In this document: positions 52,002 to 59,285 of the stretch, one piece after another
How positions within the stretch are numbered: position 1 is the first letter of the stretch
Layout of the letters: each line of letters begins with the position of its first letter
Assembly: GCA_963786495.1 (NCBI GenBank)
Contig: CAWAZL010000002.1
Location: forward strand, 1,178,001-1,242,000
Reading direction: 5' to 3'
From: JALZKA01 sp963786495
GTDB taxonomy: Bacteria > Actinomycetota > Thermoleophilia > Solirubrobacterales > 70-9
DNA: 64,000 nucleotides
The notes under the pieces: model-generated
Databases searched by the model: none
Told to the model about the DNA's origin: nothing
What the model saw: only the letters and a program-made list of their open reading frames with translations
Made by a program: the position numbers and the translations under genes

Positions 52002-53158
52002 GCCGCGGCCTCCTCGCGCAGGAAGCGCTCGATGCACTCGACGACCCGGGCGGTGCGAAGCGAGGGAAAGATGTCGAAGGCGTGCTCGGCGCCCTCCATC
52101 TCGACGTAGAGGACCGGGTTGCGAGAGACCCCCTCGAGCTTCTTGGTGAAGGCGCGGGCGTCCTCGACCGGCACCAGGGAGTCCTCATCGCCGTGGAAGA
52201 TCAGGAAGGGCGGCGCGTCCTCGCTGACGCGGTGGGCAGGCGAGACATCGCGGTATAGCTCGGGCGCCTCGTCAATTGTCGCCTTCAGGACCACCTTCTC
52301 GAACAGCCAGTCGCGTAGGTAGGCGTATACGTCGAGCGCCTGCAAGTCGTAGATGCCGTAGAACGGAACTGCGGCCATGACCGATGTGTCGGCGTCCTCG
52401 AAGCCGGGCTGAAGCGATCGGTCGTTCGGGGTGAGGGCAGCGAGGGCCGTCAGGTGCCCGCCGGCCGAGCCGCCCGTGATCGCGATCCGCTTCGGGTCCA
52501 CGCCGAGTTCGTCGGCGTGTTCGCGCACCCAAGCGATCGCGCGCTTGACGTCGATCACGTGCTCCGGGAGCGTCGCCCGCGGACTGAGCCAGTAGTCGAC
52601 GTTGAAGCCGATCCACCCGTTCGCGGCCATGTGGTTAAGGAGCGGGATGCCCTGCTCGGCGCGCGAGCCCAGGATCCAGCCGCCTCCGTGCACCTGGATC
52701 AATGCGGGCCGCCGCTCGCCGTCGGGGATCCCCTTGGCGGGACGGTAGACGTCAAGGCGCACCCGCCGCTTCTCCTCCGAGTGAAAGACGACGCCGCGCT
52801 CGACCTTCACCGAGCTCGACCAGAGCATGAGGAGCGGGAACCACAGGTTGGACTTCGGAAAGCGTGACTCCGGCGGATCACCCGGGATCTCCTCGCGAAG
52901 CTCAGCCTCGATCGCGCGGGTCGTCCTGACGGCGAGCCACGCGAAGCGGATCTCCACGAGCATCAGAAGCCCGAGCACGACGAGGAAGGCGAGGCCCACC
53001 GGCTCGTCGCCGAGACCGACCGCCACGCTCACGCCGATCAGCACGGCGAGGATCGCGATGTACTGGAACGCGAACTCGCGCGCGAAGAAGCGCAAAGTCC
53101 AGCGGAGGACCCGCGCGACGCAGCAGCGGTGGTGCACCGAGCCGCACCAACACGGCAA
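51998..53158 (-). CDS. Membrane-anchored esterase/lipase of the hormone-sensitive-lipase (BD-FAE) type
   Basis: About 386 residues. Two N-terminal hydrophobic helices (AFQYIAILAVLIGVSVAVGL and LAFLVVLGLLMLVEIRFAWL) anchor it. The soluble domain has HGGGW (PALIQVHGGGWILGSRAEQ, oxyanion hole), GGSAGGHLTALAAL (Ser), FLIFHGDEDSLVP (Asp) and MEGAEHAFDIFP (His), a complete catalytic set. The exact start is uncertain. The chosen ATG gives an odd Cys-rich leader, and another frame just upstream (MPAALAFLRRIAVLV) could be the real N-terminus if a base is wrong near 53110. It is co-transcribed with the next hydrolase. Confidence 0.85.
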   Translation of the reverse strand: MPCWCGSVHHRCCVARVLRWTLRFFAREFAFQYIAILAVLIGVSVAVGLGDEPVGLAFLVVLGLLMLVEIRFAWLAVRTTRAIEAELREEIPGDPPESRFPKSNLWFPLLMLWSSSVKVERGVVFHSEEKRRVRLDVYRPAKGIPDGERRPALIQVHGGGWILGSRAEQGIPLLNHMAANGWIGFNVDYWLSPRATLPEHVIDVKRAIAWVREHADELGVDPKRIAITGGSAGGHLTALAALTPNDRSLQPGFEDADTSVMAAVPFYGIYDLQALDVYAYLRDWLFEKVVLKATIDEAPELYRDVSPAHRVSEDAPPFLIFHGDEDSLVPVEDARAFTKKLEGVSRNPVLYVEMEGAEHAFDIFPSLRTARVVECIERFLREEAAA

Positions 53159-53221
53159 TCCTGCGCAGGAATGCGAGCGCCGCGGGCACGGCCGAAGGCT
53201 AGTCGGAAACCCGGCGAGCGC

Positions 53222-54382
53222 TCAGAGGCCGTATGTCTTCGCGATGATCTCGCGCTGGATCTCGTTCGTGCCGCCGTAGATCGACATGACGAGCGTCGTG
53301 CGGACGTGGCGCTCCATGTCGTACTCGGAGGCGTATCCGTAGCCGCCCATCATCTGCATGCCCTCGAGCGCGGTCTTCTTCGCGACCTCGGTGGCCTTGA
53401 GCTTTGCCATGGACGCCTCGCGCGGGAAGAGCGCGCTCGGGTCCTGATCGACCTTCTGGGCGACGTCGTAGACGAGGAGGCGCGTGCACTCGAGCTCGGT
53501 CGCCAGGTCGGAGATGCGGTGTTTCAGCGCCTGGAATGAGCCGATCGGCCGCCCGAACTGCTTGCGCTCCTTGATGTAGGCGAGGACGTCGTCGAACGCG
53601 CGCTGCGCGATCCCGAGCGCAGATGCCGCCAGGATGAGCCGCTCCACATTAAGGCCGGCCATGAGCTGCATCCAGCCACCATCGACCTGGCCCAGCACGC
53701 GCTCCTCCGGCACGTAGCAGTCGGTCAGGAAGACGTCGTTGACCTCCTTGCCGCCCATCGTCTGGATGCCTCGGATTTCGAGGCCCTCCGAATCGGTGGG
53801 GACCGAGAACATCGTCAGGCCCTCGTGCTTGGAGCCTGAGGGGTCGGAGCGGGCGATGACCAGGATGTGGTCGGCGATGTGGGCTGCCGAGATCCAGGTC
53901 TTCTGCCCGTTCAGGACGAAGCCGCCGTTCTGGCGCTCGGCCTTGCAGGAAAGGTTCCCCACGTCCGAGCCCGCTTCGGGCTCTGACATCGCGATCGCCT
54001 CGACGCGGCCTTCGGTGATCCCCTTCAGGATCTCCTGCTTTTGCTCCTCGGTGCCGAAGCGCTCGTACGCGCCGGCGACGATCAGCGAGACGCCGTAGCC
54101 CGCCTGAGGGACGAGGCCGCGCATCGTCTCCTCGAGGTAGATGCACTGGTCGACCATGCCGCCGCCGGAGCCGCCGTACTCCTCGTCGATGCCGACGCCC
54201 AGCCAGCCAAGCGCGGCCAGCTTCTCGTACAGCTCCTGGTTGTGGAGCTCCTCGTAGTGGTTGGTGGCCTTCTCGCGCTGCTCCTGAGTGCCGAGCTCGC
54301 GCTTGGCGAAGTCGCGGATCGCGGCCTGGAAGTCGCGCTGCTCGTCCGTGAGGCCGATGGGGGCGAGTGCCGTGGGAGTCAT
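53222..54382 (-). CDS. Acyl-CoA dehydrogenase
   Basis: 386 residues with FAD-dependent acyl-CoA dehydrogenase domains in order: helical N-domain (LTDEQRDFQAAIRDFAKREL), the beta domain with AIAMSEPEAGSDVGNLSC and NGQKTWISAAHIADHILVIA, and the C-terminal helices with RKQFGRPIGSFQALKHRISD and YGGTNEIQREIIAKTYG. The position often holding the catalytic Glu (YEGT) reads YGGT. In this subfamily the base lies in an earlier helix, so loss of activity is not implied. It oxidises an acyl-CoA to the enoyl-CoA in beta-oxidation, upstream of the MaoC-type hydratase and thiolase encoded next to it. The chain-length preference is unknown. Confidence 0.93.
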   Translation of the reverse strand: MTPTALAPIGLTDEQRDFQAAIRDFAKRELGTQEQREKATNHYEELHNQELYEKLAALGWLGVGIDEEYGGSGGGMVDQCIYLEETMRGLVPQAGYGVSLIVAGAYERFGTEEQKQEILKGITEGRVEAIAMSEPEAGSDVGNLSCKAERQNGGFVLNGQKTWISAAHIADHILVIARSDPSGSKHEGLTMFSVPTDSEGLEIRGIQTMGGKEVNDVFLTDCYVPEERVLGQVDGGWMQLMAGLNVERLILAASALGIAQRAFDDVLAYIKERKQFGRPIGSFQALKHRISDLATELECTRLLVYDVAQKVDQDPSALFPREASMAKLKATEVAKKTALEGMQMMGGYGYASEYDMERHVRTTLVMSIYGGTNEIQREIIAKTYGL

Positions 54383-54401
54383 CGAATCGATTCCTTTCGG
54401 T

Positions 54402-55610
54402 TTAAGCCGCTGCGGGCTTGTAGACGGAGACTACGGCGGCTCCGCCGAGTCCGATGTTGTGCTGGAGCGCGAGCTTGGCGCCCTCCACCTGGCGCTTGTC
54501 CGCGGTGCCGCGGAGCTGCCAGGTGAGCTCGGAGCACTGCGCGAGGCCAGTGGCTCCCAGCGGATGGCCCTTCGAGATCAGGCCGCCCGACGGGTTGACA
54601 ACGGGGCCTGAGCCGCCGTAGGTCGTCGCCTCGGCGTCGACCAGCTCGTGGCCGTGTCCCTCCTCGGCGAAGCCGAGCGCCTCGTAGGTGATCAGCTCGT
54701 TGGCCGAGAAGCAGTCGTGGAGCTCGCAGACATCGACTTCGTCTGCCGAGACCTGCGCCTCCTCATAGGCCTTGCGAGCGGCCTCCTTCGACATCTCGTA
54801 GCCGACGAGGCGGATGCAGTCCGTGTCGTCGTCGAACGTGTTCTGGGTGTCGGTCACCATCGCCTGACCGGCAATCTCGACCGCCTGCTCCCACAGCCCG
54901 TGCTCGTCGACGTAGCTCTCGGACGCGACGATCGCGCACGCCGAGCCGTCCGAGGTGGGGGAGCACTGGAGCTTCGTCAGCGGCTCGTGGATCATCCGCG
55001 CTTCCTTGATCTGGTCGAGCGTGTACTCGTCCTGGAACTGCGCGTAGGGGTTGTTGACCGAATGCTTGTGGTTCTTCCAGCCGATCCACGCGTAGTGGTC
55101 GGGGGTCGAGCCGTACTTCTCCATGTGGTCGCGGCCGGCGTTGCCGAACATCTGCGGCGCGGCGGGCGACTCTTCGGGAGCGCGGATCTGGAACATCGCG
55201 GTGGCGTGTTTGTCCAGCGCGTTCGTGCGATCGGTGTACTTGACGCCGAGCGAACCGGGCTCCATCTTCTCGAAGCCGACCGCGAGCGCGCAGTCAGCGA
55301 TCCCGCCCTTGACGGCCTGGCGGGCAAGGAAGAGCGCCGACGAGCCCGTCGAGCAGTTGTTGTTGACGTTCACGACCGGGATGCCGGTGAGGCCGAGCTG
55401 GTAGAGCGCGCGCTGGCCGTAGGTCGAGTCGCCGTAGCAGTAGCCCGCGTAGGCCTGCTCGACGTCTGAGTAGGGGATGCCGGCGTCGGCAAGGGCCTTC
55501 TCGCCCGCCTCCTTCGCCCAGTCGGGATAGTCGCCTTCCTTGGTGCCGGGCTTGTCGAACTTGGTCATGCCGACACCGATGACGAAGGTGCGGTTTCCGT
55601 TGGTGCTCAT
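54402..55610 (-). CDS. Thiolase-family acyl-CoA acyltransferase (SCP-x type)
   Basis: About 402 residues. The reactive Cys lies in VVNVNNNCSTGSSALFLARQ, and the C-terminal motifs are VDVCELHDCFSANELITYEA, NPSGGLISKGHPLGATGLAQ and LQHNIGLGGAAVVSVYKP. The sterol-carrier-protein-x/lipid-transfer branch of thiolases has this Asn-Asn-Asn-Cys form and the His-Asp-Cys-Phe motif. It would cleave 3-ketoacyl-CoA in the last step of beta-oxidation. The ATG at 55610 is chosen since earlier in-frame codons enter the divergent promoter. It precedes the acyl-CoA dehydrogenase gene by 19 bases on the same message, divergent from the MaoC-type hydratase gene. Confidence 0.92.
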   Translation of the reverse strand: MSTNGNRTFVIGVGMTKFDKPGTKEGDYPDWAKEAGEKALADAGIPYSDVEQAYAGYCYGDSTYGQRALYQLGLTGIPVVNVNNNCSTGSSALFLARQAVKGGIADCALAVGFEKMEPGSLGVKYTDRTNALDKHATAMFQIRAPEESPAAPQMFGNAGRDHMEKYGSTPDHYAWIGWKNHKHSVNNPYAQFQDEYTLDQIKEARMIHEPLTKLQCSPTSDGSACAIVASESYVDEHGLWEQAVEIAGQAMVTDTQNTFDDDTDCIRLVGYEMSKEAARKAYEEAQVSADEVDVCELHDCFSANELITYEALGFAEEGHGHELVDAEATTYGGSGPVVNPSGGLISKGHPLGATGLAQCSELTWQLRGTADKRQVEGAKLALQHNIGLGGAAVVSVYKPAAA

Positions 55611-55684
55611 GGGAGAGGAGAGGCCTTTCGGTCGAGTTCGGTCCGAGTGCGCATACAAAGATACAGAACAAGCGCCCGGTTTGT

Positions 55685-55690
55685 TACGGT
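55685..55690 (+). promoter_or_regulatory. Putative -10 box for the MaoC-type hydratase gene
   Basis: TACGGT lies 6 bases before the ATG at 55697, in the divergent 86-base region shared with the thiolase gene. No obvious TetR palindrome stands out there. Confidence 0.45.
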
Positions 55691-55696
55691 TCCGCC

Positions 55697-56587
55697 ATGA
55701 CAACCGAAGCAGCCCCCGCTTTCAAGGCCGACGCGATCGGCAAATCCTCTGAGCCGGTCGAGTTCAGCGTTGAACAAGAGCGCATCGCCGCGTATGCCGC
55801 CGCCACGAACGACCCGATCTCCCAGCACGCCTCCGGCGAGCTTGCTCCGCCCGTCTTCTCGATCGTGCCCGCGTTCCAGGCCATGGGCATGGCGGCCTTG
55901 TCGGTCATACCGCACGAGATGCTCGGGATGATCCTCCACGGCGAGCAGGACTTCCACTTCCACGCGCCTATCCAGCCCGGCATGGAGCTCTCGACGGTCT
56001 CGACGCCGATCGGGATGCGCCAGCGCTCCTCCGGCGTCACCGTGGTCGTCCGCTCGGACACGCGTGACGCCGCCGGCGAGCTTGTCACCGAGGCGTACTC
56101 GACCACCTTTGTGCGCGGCGCGGAAGGCGCAGAGGACAAGGGCGAGGATGCGCCCAAGCACGGCTTCGAAGAGCACCTGCGCGAGCGCGACCCGGACTTC
56201 GAGGTCGCGCAGACCTTCGACTCCGATCAGACCCACCGCTACGCCGAGGCGTCCGGCGACCCGATGCAGATCCACCTGGACGACGACTTCGCGAAGTCCG
56301 TCGGACTTCCCGGGATCATCATCCACGGCCTGTGCACCATGGCCTTCACGTCGGTCGCGGTGCTCGAGAACGTCGCCGCCGACGACCCGACCCGCCTGCG
56401 CCGCCTGGCGGTCCGCTTCGCCTCGATCGCGCTGCCAGAGCAGACGATCACGACGCGCATCTGGGAGACGGGCGAGCTCGACGAAGAGGACGGCCTCAAC
56501 AACTCAGCCCACCACGCCTACTCCTTCGAGACTGAGTCCGACGGCGGCGCCACCGTAATCAAGGACGGCTGGGCGGAGATCGCTTGA
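55697..56587 (+). CDS. MaoC-type double hot-dog hydratase
   Basis: 296 residues, two hot-dog domains in one chain. The N-terminal half (EFSVEQERIAAYAAATNDPI, and DFHFHAPIQPGMEL) is FAS1-dehydratase-like. The C-terminal half has the hydratase 2 motif YAEASGDPMQIHLDDDFAKS followed by VGLPGIIIHGLCTMAF, with catalytic Asp and His. It should hydrate enoyl-CoA to 3-hydroxyacyl-CoA, filling the step between the adjacent acyl-CoA dehydrogenase and thiolase; a hydroxyacyl-CoA dehydrogenase is not encoded here. Its stop overlaps the TetR gene (TTGA), so the regulator and hydratase are co-expressed. Confidence 0.92.
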   Translation: MTTEAAPAFKADAIGKSSEPVEFSVEQERIAAYAAATNDPISQHASGELAPPVFSIVPAFQAMGMAALSVIPHEMLGMILHGEQDFHFHAPIQPGMELSTVSTPIGMRQRSSGVTVVVRSDTRDAAGELVTEAYSTTFVRGAEGAEDKGEDAPKHGFEEHLRERDPDFEVAQTFDSDQTHRYAEASGDPMQIHLDDDFAKSVGLPGIIIHGLCTMAFTSVAVLENVAADDPTRLRRLAVRFASIALPEQTITTRIWETGELDEEDGLNNSAHHAYSFETESDGGATVIKDGWAEIA

Positions 56588-57201
56588 CGACCCGCGCGTC
56601 GGCCGGCCCTCGCCGGACCCAGGCCGAGCGCCGCGCGGAGACGCGTGCCCGCCTGCTCGAGGCGACGATCGATTGTCTGATCGAGGACGGGTACGCCGGC
56701 ACGACGATCCGCCACGTCACCGAGCGCGCAGGGGTCTCGCAGGGCGCGCAGAGCCATCACTTCCCGCACCGCGTCGACCTCGTGGCAAGTGCCTTCGAGC
56801 ACCTTGCCGAGCAGCGGATCGACCGCTACGCCGAGCGGGCTCGCTCGCTCTCGGGAGACCGAAGCGTGCGGCTCCGTGCGCTCCTCGACCTCTTGTGGGA
56901 GGACTTTTCGAGCCCGCTCTTCACCGTCGCCGCCAAGCTCTGGGTCGCGTCCGCGGACGACCTCGAGTTGCGCGAGCGGCTGATCCCCGTTGAGAAGAGC
57001 ATCTACAGCGCGACCGCCGAGGTCGCCAGGGAGGTCGCGGGCGAGCTGGGCGAAGAGCCCGACTTCGACCGAAAGCTCGCGGTCGCGATGAACACCGTCG
57101 CGGGCCTCGCGCTGGTTCGCGAGTTCGACCCTTCGGGCCGTGCCAGCCGCGGCAACCAGTGGCCCTACCACCGGGCCGCGCTGGAGCGCATGCTCACCTA
57201 G
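56584..57201 (+). CDS. TetR-family transcriptional regulator
   Basis: 205 residues from a TTG start overlapping the hydratase stop. The helix-turn-helix reads RAETRARLLEATIDCLIEDG, YAGTTIRHVTERAGVSQGAQ and SHHFPHRVDLVASAF. The C-terminal ligand domain is helical and acidic. It probably controls the divergent acyl-CoA genes (hydratase, thiolase, acyl-CoA dehydrogenase), with an acyl-CoA as a reasonable effector. That is inferred from position only. It converges on the SnoaL-like gene with a 4-base overlap. Confidence 0.92.
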   Translation: MTTRASAGPRRTQAERRAETRARLLEATIDCLIEDGYAGTTIRHVTERAGVSQGAQSHHFPHRVDLVASAFEHLAEQRIDRYAERARSLSGDRSVRLRALLDLLWEDFSSPLFTVAAKLWVASADDLELRERLIPVEKSIYSATAEVAREVAGELGEEPDFDRKLAVAMNTVAGLALVREFDPSGRASRGNQWPYHRAALERMLT

Positions 57202-57614
57202 TCCGTCGGCTCCGCCGCTTCGCCCTGCCCGCCGTAGTTGCGCCAGTCAGGCCTGTGCGTTCGGATCTCGGTGATCAGCCCGTCGTGGAGGGTGAAGAGG
57301 TGCACCGCGGGGATGCTGCCCGTTATCCCGGTCTCACGCAGAGTGCCACCCAGCGTGATCTGGGCGAGCACCCGGTTGCCATCGGCTCGGAGCCTCTCGA
57401 TTTCGACCGTTGAGTCGGTGATGGCGGCGTCGATGCCCTCGAAGAACGAGCGGGCGCCGGCGCGGCCTCTGATCGGCTGTTCTGCCGCTTTGCCGTGCTC
57501 GTCGTGAACGCTGATCGCAACGCCTTCGTCGAGTCCGTCGACCAGCCCATCGAGGTCGCCGCTCGCGAACGCCGCGTAGTGCAGGCGCACCAGCTTCGTG
57601 TTTCGCTCGGCCAT
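57198..57614 (-). CDS. SnoaL-like (NTF2-fold) protein
   Basis: About 138 residues: RNTKLVRLHYAAFASGDLDG, DEGVAISVHDEHGKAAEQPI, GRAGARSFFEGIDAAITDST, VLAQITLGGTLRE and VHLFTLHDGLITEIRTHRPD, ending in the YGG tail. This is the cone-shaped alpha+beta fold of SnoaL/NTF2-like proteins, which includes ester cyclases and ketosteroid isomerases but also many of unknown role. Catalytic residues cannot be assigned by eye. The ATG at 57614 starts the domain cleanly. The 114 bases between this gene and nuoI hold no recognisable element. Confidence 0.8.
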   Translation of the reverse strand: MAERNTKLVRLHYAAFASGDLDGLVDGLDEGVAISVHDEHGKAAEQPIRGRAGARSFFEGIDAAITDSTVEIERLRADGNRVLAQITLGGTLRETGITGSIPAVHLFTLHDGLITEIRTHRPDWRNYGGQGEAAEPTD

Positions 57615-57728
57615 ATCCCCCTCAGCCGCTTTGGCTCCGTACGTCCCCACGCTCCCCCTTACCTCGTTTGCGCGGCCTTGTAACGCTTTCGCGCTAGCTC
57701 CCCCGGCTGTCCGTCCGCTTGCGGCCTG

Positions 57729-58274
57729 CTACTCGCCTTCGGTGCGAAGGGGGGTGCGCTCGATGGGCTCAGCGAGGAGCATCTCCTTGGTGAAGATCAA
57801 GTCGCCACGGTTGTAGTCGGCCATCTCGTAGTCGTGGCCCATCGTGATCGCGTCGAAGGGGCACGCGACCTCGCAGTAGCCGCAGAAGATGCAGCGCGCG
57901 AGGTTGATCTCGTACACCGACGCGTAGCGCTCGCCGGCCGAGACGCGGTCGGCGGGGTCGTTCTCAGAAGCGACGACGCGGATGCAGTCGGCTGGGCAGG
58001 CGGCGGCGCAGAGCGAACATCCGACGCACTTCTCGAGCCCGGTGTCCTCGAAGCGGTGGAGCTTGTGGCGGCCGCGGAAGCGCGGGTAGACGGGCGTCTT
58101 CTCCTCGGGGTACTGGATCGTCTTCGGCCCCTCGACCATGCGGGCCATCGTGGTCTTCAATCCGCGAAGTGTCTCCCCGAAGACGCGGTAGGCGCCCTTG
58201 GGACCACCCGGCTCGGGGCCACGCTGGACTACCGCGTAGGAGTCGTCGGGCAGATAGGGAAACTCCTCGGACAT
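57729..58274 (-). CDS. nuoI: NADH-quinone oxidoreductase subunit I
   Basis: 181 residues. Two ferredoxin-type clusters, N6a and N6b, are bound by CVGCSLCAAACP and CIFCGYCEVACP, the expected Cys-x2-Cys-x2-Cys-x3-Cys pairs. The N-terminal arm contains TIQYPEEKTPVYPRFRGRHK, typical of actinobacterial and thermophilic NuoI. It carries electrons from NuoG toward the quinone site. It is the last gene of the nuoEFGHI block: the nuoJ expected next lies 6.7 kb away. Its start abuts the nuoH stop. Confidence 0.96.
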   Translation of the reverse strand: MSEEFPYLPDDSYAVVQRGPEPGGPKGAYRVFGETLRGLKTTMARMVEGPKTIQYPEEKTPVYPRFRGRHKLHRFEDTGLEKCVGCSLCAAACPADCIRVVASENDPADRVSAGERYASVYEINLARCIFCGYCEVACPFDAITMGHDYEMADYNRGDLIFTKEMLLAEPIERTPLRTEGE

Positions 58275-59285
58275 CTAGAGCACCGTAACGAGTACGGCGG
58301 TGACCAGCACGTTCAGGGTCGCGATTGGCAGGGCGATCTTCCAGCCGAAGCTCATGAGCTGGTCGTAGCGGACGCGCGGCAGGGTGGCGCGGATCCAGAA
58401 GAAGACGAACATGAGCGCGAGGATCTTGAAGAGCATCCAGATCGGGTCCAGAAAGCCAGGTCCGGGGCCCATCCAGCCGCCAAGGAAGAAGGTCGCGGCG
58501 ATGCCCGAGACGACGAACATCTCGATGTACTCGGCCATCATGAAGGTGCCCCAGCGCATGCCGCCGTACTCGGTCTGGTAGCCCGCGACGAGCTCGGCAT
58601 CCGCTTCCGGCAGGTCGAACGGGGCGCGTGATGTCTCGGCGAAGCCGGCGACCATGAAGATCAGGAAGCCGACGAACTGGGGAACGATGTACCAGACCTC
58701 GCCCTGCGCCTCGACGATCGCGGTGAGCGACAGCGACCCGGCCATCATCACCGCGCCGAGGAGGGCGAGGCCCATCGAGATCTCGTACGAGATCAGCTGC
58801 GCGGCTGAGCGCATCGCGCCCAGGAACGAGTACTTGGAGCCCGAGGCCCAGCCGCCAAGGAGCAGGCCGTAGAACGCGATCGATCCGAAGGCGAAGAAGT
58901 AGAGGACGCCGATCGAGACGTCGATTCCGTAGAGGCCGACGTCACCGTTGCCGACCTCCTGGACGTTCCCCCAAGGAAGGATCGCAAGGGTCGCGACGCC
59001 GGTGAAGACGACGATCGCGGGCGCGATCGCCCACAGGAAACCCGTCGCGTTGTCGGGCTTGTACGGCTCCTTGCCGACCAGCTTCAGCGCGTCGGCAAGC
59101 GGCTGGCCGAGGCCCATCGGCCCCACGCGGTTCGGGCCGTAGCGAGCCTGGAAGCGTCCGAGGATCTTGCGCTCGACCACGGTGAGGACCGGGACGATCG
59201 CGAAGACCAGCGCGAAGATGATCACGGACTTGACGAGGAGGACCCAGGTGGCCTCGGCGAATCCGACTTCGGCCAGGAGGCTCAT
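58275..59285 (-). CDS. nuoH: NADH-quinone oxidoreductase subunit H
   Basis: 336 residues, eight or nine helices, the membrane anchor of the quinone-binding cavity. Diagnostic are VVERKILGRFQARYGPNRVG, GLGQPLADALKLVGKEPYKP, a SKYSFLGAMRSAAQLISYEI segment, the Glu-rich loop around ETSRAPFDLPEADAELVAGY and RATLPRVRYDQLMSFGWK. Its start overlaps the nuoG stop by 4 bases. Confidence 0.97.
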   Translation of the reverse strand: MSLLAEVGFAEATWVLLVKSVIIFALVFAIVPVLTVVERKILGRFQARYGPNRVGPMGLGQPLADALKLVGKEPYKPDNATGFLWAIAPAIVVFTGVATLAILPWGNVQEVGNGDVGLYGIDVSIGVLYFFAFGSIAFYGLLLGGWASGSKYSFLGAMRSAAQLISYEISMGLALLGAVMMAGSLSLTAIVEAQGEVWYIVPQFVGFLIFMVAGFAETSRAPFDLPEADAELVAGYQTEYGGMRWGTFMMAEYIEMFVVSGIAATFFLGGWMGPGPGFLDPIWMLFKILALMFVFFWIRATLPRVRYDQLMSFGWKIALPIATLNVLVTAVLVTVL

